Shown: positions 1-4,617 of the stretch, piece after piece | Position numbering within the stretch: the stretch's first letter is position 1 | Layout of the letters: every line of letters starts with the position of its first letter | Source: a bacterium | Lineage (GTDB): Bacteria > JAHJDO01 | Direction of reading: 5' to 3' | Length of the DNA: 5,336 nt | Assembly: GCA_023129655.1 (NCBI GenBank) | Contig: JAGMBN010000085.1 | Coordinates: 1 to 5,336 of the forward strand | The notes under the pieces: model-generated | Told to the model about the DNA's origin: nothing | What the model saw: only the letters and a program-made list of their open reading frames with translations | The model's database searches: none | Position numbers and translations under genes: made by a program

Positions 1-365
1 GTTGGAGATTCCCAGTCGTCTTCAACAAATCTTATATCGTGTTTGGAGAGATTTATACCCAACTCTTTTATGCTGTTCAGATACAGATCCTGTACATCAG
101 AAGGAGAAGGTTTCAGTATTACCTGATATTGATAATAACGACCAAGTCTGTTTGGATTTTCTCCATATCTCCCGTCTGTCGGTCTTCTGGACGGCTGAAC
201 ATAGGCTGTTTTCCACGGTTTTCCATCAAGCACTCTCAAAAAAGTATGAGGACAAAATGTCCCTGCTCCAACTTCGACATCATATGGCTGGGCAATTATA
301 CAACCCTGTTTTGCCCAATATTCACTAAGAGCTGATATGATTTCTTGAAAAAGATTTGACCCCAT
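1..365 (-). CDS. glyQ: Glycyl-tRNA synthetase alpha subunit, 3' end cut by window edge
   Basis: This is the catalytic alpha subunit of the alpha2beta2 bacterial glycyl-tRNA synthetase, which charges tRNA-Gly with glycine in the cytoplasm using ATP. Only the first 121 residues lie in the window, and the family is usually about 290-300 residues long. Diagnostic class II motifs are plain: YWAKQGC at 16-22, EVGAGTF at 31-37, YVQPSRRPTDGRYGENPNR at 55-73, and DIRFVEDDWESP at 110-121. The ATG at 365 has GGGGGA about 8 bases upstream. An in-frame ATG at 374 would add Met-Leu-Arg and cannot be excluded. It follows recO by 43 bp in the same direction, the familiar recO-glyQ(-glyS) order, so glyS is expected just beyond the window. 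The initiation region overlaps a C/G-block repeat. The identification is certain; the exact start is less so. Confidence 0.97.
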   Translation of the reverse strand, partial: MGSNLFQEIISALSEYWAKQGCIIAQPYDVEVGAGTFCPHTFLRVLDGKPWKTAYVQPSRRPTDGRYGENPNRLGRYYQYQVILKPSPSDVQDLYLNSIKELGINLSKHDIRFVEDDWESP

Positions 366-374
366 TCTCAACAT

Positions 375-400
375 CCCCCTGAATCCCCCTTCAAAGGGGG
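375..400. repeat. C/G-block repeat with a hairpin at the glyQ initiation region
   Basis: The sequence shows CCCCCT (375-380), GAAT, CCCCCT (385-390), TCAA, then AGGGGG (395-400). The second C block and the G block form a 6-bp, GC-only-plus-one stem with a 4-base loop. Read on the minus strand it lies between the recO stop (409-411) and the glyQ start, and its G-rich blocks are the only Shine-Dalgarno-like sequence for glyQ. Elements of this type, with CCCCCT blocks in direct and inverted order, are dispersed in many environmental bacterial genomes as far as I remember. It lacks a U-tract on the glyQ-proximal side, so a terminator is unlikely. Confidence 0.6.
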
Positions 401-408
401 AATTTTAT

Positions 409-1152
409 CTACGTTATTTTCTCTAAAAATTCTAGTGATTTTAGGTTTTTAACCAATGTATATTTTATATAGGATTCTAGCACTAGTTTAAGCTCTTTAC
501 TAGATAATTTATTGAGCTTTAAGCGAGAAAGATTTGAAAAATCCGATGCCTGTAAATGCTGTATGGTTAGTATTGTGCCTAGAGACACCCTTGAAGCGCT
601 TTCATCTGCTCCCCAGCACTCATTGTTAAGAATACCTCCAAGTCTGCAGCTGAATTTCCCATTGGTTATTTTTACTCCACAATTTACGCACCTATCAAAA
701 ACAGGTATACATCCGAGCATTTTTAAAAGTTTTATCTCAAAAAAATGCGCAAGAATTTCCATATCTACATTAGCGGTTTCTAATGTAATTAAGGCATTAA
801 AAATTAAGCTGAAAATCTGCTCGCTATCCTGAGCCCCTTCAGTGGTTTTGTTGATAAGTTCTACAAAATATGATGCGTAACCTATCTTAACTATATCATT
901 GCGTATATTTAAAAATGGATTTTTCAGATCGCATTGACTAATAAGCTGAATATCTGTTTTCTTTTGATAAAAGACCAAAACAACATGACTGAATATTTCC
1001 AAGCTGCTGCCAAATTTGTTTTTTGCGCTTCTGGCACCCTTTGCAATGCCTTTTATCTTGCCAAATTGAGGGGAATAGAATGTAACGATTTTGCTTGATT
1101 CTGCGAAATTTGTGCTTCTAAGAACAATTGCCTCTGTAGTTTGGATACTCAA
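409..1152 (-). CDS. recO: DNA repair protein RecO
   Basis: RecO is a recombination mediator that works with RecR to load RecA onto SSB-coated single-stranded DNA in the RecF pathway, and it anneals complementary strands. The 247-residue product has the normal family length. The N-terminal OB-fold carries the usual signature: TEAIVLRSTNFAESSKIVTF at 6-25, then FGKIKGIAKGAR at 30-41. A helical region follows. The zinc-finger segment holds Cys155, Cys158, Cys169 and Cys179. The usual third cysteine, in GG-x-x-C-x-x-C, is Asn176 here, and Cys169 may replace it. The start is TTG at 1152, placed directly after an in-frame TAG, so no longer form is possible. A weak AGG lies 8 bases upstream. The gene is 40 bp downstream of the small antitoxin-like gene and 43 bp upstream of glyQ, all leftward, so co-transcription is likely. 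Confidence 0.93.
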   Translation of the reverse strand: MSIQTTEAIVLRSTNFAESSKIVTFYSPQFGKIKGIAKGARSAKNKFGSSLEIFSHVVLVFYQKKTDIQLISQCDLKNPFLNIRNDIVKIGYASYFVELINKTTEGAQDSEQIFSLIFNALITLETANVDMEILAHFFEIKLLKMLGCIPVFDRCVNCGVKITNGKFSCRLGGILNNECWGADESASRVSLGTILTIQHLQASDFSNLSRLKLNKLSSKELKLVLESYIKYTLVKNLKSLEFLEKIT

Positions 1153-1192
1153 CTAAAATACCTGATAAGATTGAGAAATTTACTTGCTAAAG

Positions 1193-1396
1193 CTATTTCT
1201 TAAGATGCACCATCCTGTAACCTTGATTGCCTGAAACAAGCCTATACCCCTGACTTTGCAAAAAGTCCTCTGTTTCTCTATGTGTCTTATTAACTCTCTG
1301 TCTTGGAGTTAAGCGCTTGGTTTCATGATACATCTCTTCACGAATCCTGTGAAGTTCTCTCATAAATTCAGGTTCTCGGATCTTTCTAACATTCAT
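1193..1396 (-). CDS. Small basic antitoxin-like protein paired with the PIN gene
   Basis: This 67-residue protein is not one I can name firmly. Residues 9-46 (from PEFMRELHRIREEMYHETKR) look like a charged amphipathic helix pair. They resemble short partner proteins with an IREEMYEETK-type segment that I remember beside PIN-domain genes. The C-terminal tail (48-67) carries two GYR-x-V units, GYRLV and GYRMV, and ends in two lysines. It starts at ATG 1396 behind an excellent ribosome binding site, GGAGGTG with an 8-base spacer, and that site spans the 18-bp gap after the PIN gene stop. The strong site would favour a high yield of this product over the GTG-started PIN protein, as expected for an antitoxin. 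The order toxin first, antitoxin second is the reverse of classical vapBC. The coding call is solid; the antitoxin role is inferred from position and composition. Confidence 0.72.
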   Translation of the reverse strand: MNVRKIREPEFMRELHRIREEMYHETKRLTPRQRVNKTHRETEDFLQSQGYRLVSGNQGYRMVHLKK

Positions 1397-1414
1397 TTTT
1401 ATTTCACCTCCATT

Positions 1415-1870
1415 TCAAAGTTCCTGCGGAGATATAATATCTATCGGTTTACACCCTTTCAAAATATTTACTTCAGTCACCATCTTTCTTGTCTTATGTT
1501 TTACCATGTGTTCAAAGTTCCAACTAACTAAGATATCTATCCCTTTTAAAGTGGCTATGGCTATATGTACTGCATCCAGCCTATATTTTAAGGGAATAAT
1601 TTTCTTTCTTACATACAAATCTGCCAGTTTTTCCGCATCTTCTGTTTTCGGCAGAATAGTTATATCTTCTACCAATGCCAAAAGCTGTTTTCTTCTTGAA
1701 ACAGACTTTGTTCTGTGCAATTCAGTCATTGTTACCTCTGATATATATACCTCATAGTCTCCTGATTTCTTTTCAAAAAAATAAATAGTTTCCCTCTGTA
1801 TTGCTTTATCTCTTTCGTCGTGATAAGCGCTGGGAACTGAAGTATCTAAATATAAGCTTTCTCTTTTCAC
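1415..1870 (-). CDS. PIN-domain ribonuclease-like protein (VapC-type toxin candidate)
   Basis: The 151-residue protein is a single PIN domain, a Mg2+-dependent ribonuclease fold. As VapC-type toxins these usually cleave tRNA or rRNA and are held inactive by a partner. The opening strand gives YLDTSVPSA (7-15) with Asp9. The second acid is Glu50 in TMTEL, and the third is Asp99 in LDAVHIAIA (98-106). The fourth conserved region reads DILVSWNFEH (112-121), with Asn118 where many PIN proteins have Asp. The WNFEH form seems to me usual for this subgroup. The start is GTG at 1870, with AAAGGA 7 bases upstream and a near-consensus promoter ending 23 bp further out. The next gene, 18 bp downstream, is the likely antitoxin. 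PIN membership is secure; toxin activity and target are inferred. Confidence 0.88.
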   Translation of the reverse strand: MKRESLYLDTSVPSAYHDERDKAIQRETIYFFEKKSGDYEVYISEVTMTELHRTKSVSRRKQLLALVEDITILPKTEDAEKLADLYVRKKIIPLKYRLDAVHIAIATLKGIDILVSWNFEHMVKHKTRKMVTEVNILKGCKPIDIISPQEL

Positions 1871-1892
1871 TGTGCTATCCTTTCTATTTTAA

Positions 1893-1921
1893 ATTATACC
1901 ACTCATAGAAAAATATGGCAA
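1893..1921 (-). promoter_or_regulatory. Sigma-70-type promoter for the PIN/antitoxin-like operon
   Basis: On the minus strand, TTGCCA (1916-1921, five of six to the -35 consensus) is followed by exactly 17 bp and then TATAAT (1893-1898). The predicted transcript starts about 15 bases before the GTG of the PIN gene and contains its AAAGGA site. The three following minus-strand genes lie close by without a visible terminator, so the promoter may also feed recO and glyQ. Confidence 0.75.
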
Positions 1922-1935
1922 GGCTGGATTGCCAT
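1915..1935. promoter_or_regulatory. Perfect inverted repeat over the -35 box, operator candidate
   Basis: ATGGCAA (1915-1921) and TTGCCAT (1929-1935) form a perfect 7-bp-arm inverted repeat around the 7-base centre GGCTGGA. One arm is the -35 hexamer of the leftward promoter. Toxin-antitoxin operons usually autoregulate by a complex binding such a palindrome at the promoter. No T-tract follows on either strand, so it is not a terminator. The binding protein is unknown. Confidence 0.5.
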
Positions 1936-2013
1936 TCTTAATGTGGAGATTGTATCAAATATCCTTTATTTTGTAATCAAAATTATATATGTTTATTTAT
2001 ATTGAAAAAGCCC

Positions 2014-2095
2014 GTCATTGCGAATGAAGTGAAGCAATCTCGTCTTTCAAGATTGCCACGTCGTCCCGAAAGCCTTCGGGACTCCTCGCAATGAC
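2014..2095. repeat. Dispersed intergenic repeat able to fold as a three-way junction
   Basis: The element is bounded by GTCATTGCGA (2014-2023) and its exact reverse complement TCGCAATGAC (2086-2095). Inside are two further perfect hairpins. GCAATCT (2034-2040) pairs with AGATTGC (2050-2056) over a 9-base loop. GTCCCGAA (2063-2070) pairs with TTCGGGAC (2075-2082) over AGCC. The outer stem and two inner arms make a multi-branched fold. The core CGTCATTGCGA...GAAGCAATCTC resembles a palindromic repeat family I remember in many environmental genomes, but only one copy is in this window. It could be a miniature mobile or REP-like element. It is the most GC-rich patch of the gap, which suggests an origin different from its surroundings. 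Confidence 0.72.
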
Positions 2096-2163
2096 ATTTT
2101 TATATTCTTTTGTGTCGACTTGTAGACATGAATGTTTTACTTAAATATTAATTTATTTAATTT

Positions 2164-2180
2164 TTTACTTGACAAGTTAA
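2164..2180. promoter_or_regulatory. Near-perfect palindrome over the rightward -35, operator candidate
   Basis: TTTACTTGACAAGTTAA is a 17-bp palindrome centred on A2172 with a single mismatched pair (2166/2178). Its core ACTTG-A-CAAGT is perfect and contains the -35 hexamer. A protein bound here would block RNA polymerase. The first gene of the operon encodes a helix-turn-helix protein and is the natural candidate for autoregulation, but this is inferred. Because TTGACA itself contributes to the symmetry, chance is a real alternative. Confidence 0.35.
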
Positions 2181-2196
2181 ATATGATATGTATAAT
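2169..2196 (+). promoter_or_regulatory. Consensus sigma-70-type promoter for the DUF2089-to-HEAT operon
   Basis: TTGACA (2169-2174) and TATAAT (2191-2196) both match consensus exactly with a 16-bp spacer. The predicted start near 2203 would leave a leader of about 50 bases before the regulator gene's ATG at 2254. No other promoter or terminator was seen before the window end, so all four rightward genes may depend on it. Confidence 0.78.
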
Positions 2197-2253
2197 TTCA
2201 ACATAGCTATTAATATAATTGATGTTATTTACTAATTTTAAAATATTGGATTA

Positions 2254-2619
2254 ATGAAGAATTTAATCATAGGTAACATTTGTCCAGCTTGTGGAAGAAG
2301 GCTGAAAATTGTACGCTTACAATGTGAAAACTGTTCTACAGCGATTGAAGGCAGTTTCAATGTCCCTTCACTAGCCAGGCTTAACCCGGAACAACAAGGG
2401 TTTGCAGAGATATTTATAAAAGCACGAGGTAGCATCAAAGAGGTGGAGAAAGAATTGGGGATTTCGTATCCCACGGTATGTAAAAAATTGGATGAAATAA
2501 GCAAAACTCTAGGCTATGAAGTAGAGAATGTAGAGAAACGCAGAAAAGAAATCCTTGAAGCTGTTGAAAAAGGGAAAATCTCAGCAGAAGAAGGAGCAAA
2601 TTTGTTAAGAGAGTTGTGA
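2254..2619 (+). CDS. DUF2089-type zinc-ribbon/helix-turn-helix regulator
   Basis: The 121-residue protein matches the DUF2089 pattern as I know it. A zinc ribbon at the N-terminus uses CPAC (10-13) and CENC (24-27), followed by TAIEGSFNVPSLARLNPEQQ (29-48). A helix-turn-helix-like stretch spans about 59-82, with GSIKEVEKELGISYPTVCKK at its core. A short C-terminal helical segment (97-121, KEILEAVEKGKISAEEGANL) resembles the SHOCT-like tail often seen with this family. It probably acts as a cytoplasmic DNA-binding regulator; no target is proven. The ATG at 2254 is the only ATG after the in-frame stop at 2239-2241. Its ribosome binding site is poor (GGA only 3 bases upstream), so translation may be weak or start unusually. 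The next gene begins 19 bp after its stop, which supports an operon. Confidence 0.87.
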   Translation: MKNLIIGNICPACGRRLKIVRLQCENCSTAIEGSFNVPSLARLNPEQQGFAEIFIKARGSIKEVEKELGISYPTVCKKLDEISKTLGYEVENVEKRRKEILEAVEKGKISAEEGANLLREL

Positions 2620-2638
2620 AAAACAGGGAGGTATTACA

Positions 2639-3481
2639 ATGAAGTTCTTTATTATGGTATTTCTAGGATTAGTGATAGCTGCTATTTGTGTTGCTTTAGC
2701 TTGTGTTGTTTTAGTCATCTTAAACAATCAGAAGAGAAAAAAGTCAAGGTATGTTCCAGATAAAGCAGGGCAATTACCTCATTGTGAGCCAATATCAGAT
2801 TCGGTTAAAAAAGACATTCTGAAAAGCATCACCAGGTTAAGCGCAGGTGAGATAATATTTGATAATGCTTCAAAACTAATAAAGAAAAAAATTGGAAACA
2901 TAACGGAAATAGATAGTGTGTTGAAGATGGTTGTTGATAAAAAAATATTACCTGATGGAGGATTAAAACTCATTAGCGCTTTAGTAAAGGATATGAGTAA
3001 AAGAGATTCTTTCCAAAAAAAGATCGCCAGACCTTCTAAAGGCATACTTATTTTTGGGCTTTTAATAATCTTGTTTAACTTGTTGGCATCTCTAATCATT
3101 TTCAGAAACTGCGCTTTATTACCTCTGCCATCTGTTTTTCGATTACCGTTATTCTCTTTCGCCTTTATTCTAAATATACTTTCACTCTTGTGTGGAGTAT
3201 TCATATTGCGTCTAAAAGAATGGGCGCGGTGGGTTATGCTGGGGCTTTGTATCTTTAACCTGTTTATATTTATCCCCATTTGTTTTTTTGCAGAGGTTGT
3301 CTTTTTGGGTATCTCTGCCTTTGTGCTTTTCTCTTATCCTGCATATTATCTCATAAGACTTTTTCCTATTGTTTGGTCAATTCTTATATTGATCTTTTTC
3401 ACACGTCCCAGTGTCAAGGAGCAATTTGGAGTGTTTGCAAAACATCAGGAAACATCTTCAATAGTAAGAGAAATAGAATAA
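2639..3481 (+). CDS. Multi-pass membrane protein of unknown function
   Basis: I do not recognise a named family for this 280-residue protein. It opens with a hydrophobic membrane segment (about 4-28) followed by the basic stretch NQKRKKSR, which should stay in the cytoplasm. Residues 40-133 are a soluble, charged and mainly helical region without cysteine pairs or known motifs. A C-terminal membrane block follows, with likely segments near 134-156, 170-191, 197-217, 219-238 and 240-255. The block ends in FFTRPSVKEQF (253-263), an ending I remember from other uncharacterised bacterial membrane proteins. The start is supported by AGGGAGG 7 bases before the ATG. It follows the regulator by 19 bp and precedes the secreted protease by 83 bp. 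A sensory or partner role for these neighbours is only a guess from position. Confidence 0.8.
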   Translation: MKFFIMVFLGLVIAAICVALACVVLVILNNQKRKKSRYVPDKAGQLPHCEPISDSVKKDILKSITRLSAGEIIFDNASKLIKKKIGNITEIDSVLKMVVDKKILPDGGLKLISALVKDMSKRDSFQKKIARPSKGILIFGLLIILFNLLASLIIFRNCALLPLPSVFRLPLFSFAFILNILSLLCGVFILRLKEWARWVMLGLCIFNLFIFIPICFFAEVVFLGISAFVLFSYPAYYLIRLFPIVWSILILIFFTRPSVKEQFGVFAKHQETSSIVREIE

Positions 3482-3548
3482 AGGATTCTATTATAAGGAA
3501 ATACAAGAAAGAAATAGACCAGATAATGAATAGTGATAGAAAAAAACT

Positions 3549-3576
3549 AAAAAGGAGACAAGAGATGTTTAAGAAA
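3549..3576 (+). repeat. Leader/start repeat, copy 1 (protease gene)
   Basis: AAAAAGGAGACAAGAG followed by ATGTTTAAGAAA recurs 984 bp downstream at 4533-4560 with only three A/G differences in 28 positions. This copy provides the working ribosome binding site and start codon of the protease gene. The likeness extends upstream at the protein level in the same frame (KRRQEMFKK here, KRGQEMFKK in copy 2). Confidence 0.6.
3553..3558 (+). promoter_or_regulatory. Ribosome binding site fixing the protease start
   Basis: AGGAGA lies 6 bases before the ATG at 3565 and decides the start. The same frame is open far upstream, through the end of the membrane-protein gene, and holds another ATG at 3526. 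Only 3565 combines a good site with an immediate signal peptide. Confidence 0.75.
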
Positions 3577-4506
3577 AGAGTAGGTAGTGTTGTAATTGCA
3601 GTTGGCTTAATTCTATTTTCTTTCACTACGCTAACCATGGCAGAAGAGAAAATTTCACCAGCAAAGGGAAAGATTGATTTTAGTGTTTTAAAAGACAAAG
3701 TTCTTAGTAAAAAATGTTACGATCTTTCAGATTTTTATCAGCTTGGGGTTATATCCTTTTATGATGAGGCTAAGAGCCGCGGAGATACTTTCGTAAAAAT
3801 GGTTAGAGAAACACGGAGTAGTGTAGGAAGATTATATGTCTTTGATATTACACGTAAATTTTTACTAAAAGAATGGACAAAAAAAGAAGGAACAGCTGTA
3901 TTTTTATCTAAAGATTATGTATTGACAGCTGGGCATTGTGTGGAGAGTGCCAAGAAAAAGAAGTCCGCACCAAGCATTAGGATTGTAACTGTAGAAGGTG
4001 CAATATGTGAAGCAAAAGTTGTTGCTTCATTGTATGAAGGTTTTGAAAAAGATTGGGCAGTTTTAAAACTTTTAAAATCTTATAAGGGCACAACTCCTCC
4101 AATCGGAAAATATAAGAAAGGCGATGAAGTGATAATCATGGGTTATCCTCAGTCTCATATACATGATGAAAACTATAGAATCCATCCCGGAGATGTTCTG
4201 TTTGATGTTGATACCATGAATGTTGTTAGTAAAAGAGAAGGTTATCCAATTCCATTGATAGGAAAAGTAATTGGGGAAAATAGAGTTGTTCTGATTGTCG
4301 GAAGCGATGTACTTGATGGCTATAGTGGGTCGCCAGTTTTTAGTCATCTGGGAGAGATAATAGGCATTGTAACTGGTCATGGTGGGGTGGTGTCTTCTAA
4401 TTTAGGGAATTTAGGGGTAGCCAAACCTGAAATCCAAAAGTTTATTCGATTCTGCCCTATTGAAAAGATAATTAAAAAATGTCCAGAACTTAAGAACATT
4501 GAGTGA
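3565..4506 (+). CDS. Exported trypsin-like serine protease (no PDZ domain)
   Basis: The 313-residue protein is a chymotrypsin-fold serine endopeptidase, probably acting in the periplasm or outside the cell. Residues 1-26 form a Sec signal peptide: basic MFKKR, a hydrophobic core, then LTMA with likely cleavage before EEK. Residues 27-105 are an undefined N-terminal extension. The protease domain shows GTAVFLSKDYVLTAGHCV (109-126) with His124, KDWAVLKL (162-169) with Asp163, and GYSGSPVF (252-259) with Ser255, so the catalytic triad is complete. GEIIGIVTGHG (263-273) is the usual strand after the serine. The domain is of the trypsin-like type also found in HtrA/DegP, but the chain ends about 58 residues after Ser255, leaving no room for a PDZ domain. 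The substrate is unknown. It lies between a membrane protein and an exported HEAT protein in one direction, suggesting envelope quality control or processing, which is inference. Confidence 0.92.
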   Translation: MFKKRVGSVVIAVGLILFSFTTLTMAEEKISPAKGKIDFSVLKDKVLSKKCYDLSDFYQLGVISFYDEAKSRGDTFVKMVRETRSSVGRLYVFDITRKFLLKEWTKKEGTAVFLSKDYVLTAGHCVESAKKKKSAPSIRIVTVEGAICEAKVVASLYEGFEKDWAVLKLLKSYKGTTPPIGKYKKGDEVIIMGYPQSHIHDENYRIHPGDVLFDVDTMNVVSKREGYPIPLIGKVIGENRVVLIVGSDVLDGYSGSPVFSHLGEIIGIVTGHGGVVSSNLGNLGVAKPEIQKFIRFCPIEKIIKKCPELKNIE

Positions 4507-4532
4507 AAATAGATAAAGCCGATGAAAATAAC

Positions 4533-4560
4533 AAAAAGGGGGCAGGAGATGTTTAAGAAA
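4533..4560 (+). repeat. Leader/start repeat, copy 2 (apparently unused, before HEAT gene)
   Basis: AAAAAGGGGGCAGGAG then ATGTTTAAGAAA matches 3549-3576 in 25 of 28 positions. Its ATG at 4549 is in frame with the HEAT protein, but starting there would put a long polar segment before the signal peptide. The copy is therefore probably a duplicated leader that no longer sets the start, or a remnant of a gene once like the protease gene's 5' end. Confidence 0.55.
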
Positions 4561-4563
4561 AAA

Positions 4564-4587
4564 GCTAAAAAAATTAACTTTTTTAGC
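4564..4587. other. AT-rich inverted repeat upstream of the HEAT gene
   Basis: GCTAAAAAA (4564-4572) and TTTTTTAGC (4579-4587) are exact reverse complements around ATTAAC. The 9-bp stem is mostly A-T and has no T-run after it, so it is a poor terminator. It ends 17 bases before the HEAT ribosome binding site and may only reflect AT-rich composition. Confidence 0.35.
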
Positions 4588-4604
4588 GAAACTATAACTT
4601 GCAG

Positions 4605-4611
4605 AGAGGAG
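4605..4611 (+). promoter_or_regulatory. Ribosome binding site fixing the HEAT protein start
   Basis: AGAGGAG sits 6 bases before the ATG at 4618. In-frame ATGs also occur at 4522 and 4549, but only 4618 starts directly with a signal peptide (MRRILVLFVV). Confidence 0.75.
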
Positions 4612-4617
4612 AAAAAG

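Larger units (their letters stand above)
1871..2253. other. Gene-free divergent regulatory region
   Basis: No credible coding sequence fills this 383-bp gap between divergent transcription units. From left to right it contains the leftward PIN promoter and its palindrome, a short ATTTTG-TAAT-CAAAAT inverted repeat (1968-1983), the folded dispersed repeat (2014-2095), an imperfect palindrome TGTC-GACTTGTA-GACA (2113-2128), an AT-rich tract, and the rightward promoter with its -35 palindrome. TTTTACTT occurs twice (2135-2142 and 2163-2170). Confidence 0.7.

Noticed and set aside
2..335. Two overlapping plus-strand open frames
   Set aside because: They lie opposite glyQ, whose minus-strand translation has unmistakable family motifs. 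The plus-strand products have no recognisable features.
385..406. Hairpin plus AATTTT as a rightward terminator
   Set aside because: No rightward gene ends here, and on the plus strand the T-run is only four bases and displaced by two A's. The repeat explanation fits better.
1968..1983. ATTTTG-TAAT-CAAAAT inverted repeat as a terminator or operator
   Set aside because: It has six AT-dominated pairs in an AT-rich stretch, no T-tract, and does not overlap any promoter. Chance is likely.
2014..2100. CRISPR-like or tRNA-like structure
   Set aside because: There is one copy only with no repeat-spacer periodicity, and no T-arm or anticodon-arm consensus. The nested inverted repeats fit a dispersed palindromic element.
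2779..3279. Minus-strand open frame of 166 codons inside the membrane-protein gene
   Set aside because: It is antisense to a gene with a strong ribosome binding site and coherent membrane segments, and its product matches nothing I know.
3280..3564. Upstream extension of the protease frame by 95 codons
   Set aside because: It overlaps the membrane-protein gene, has no ribosome binding site, and would bury the signal peptide. AGGAGA before the ATG at 3565 gives the better start.
4522..4617. Longer HEAT protein starting at ATG 4522 or 4549
   Set aside because: The 23-32 added residues are polar and lysine-rich and precede a clear signal peptide. The best ribosome binding site is before 4618.
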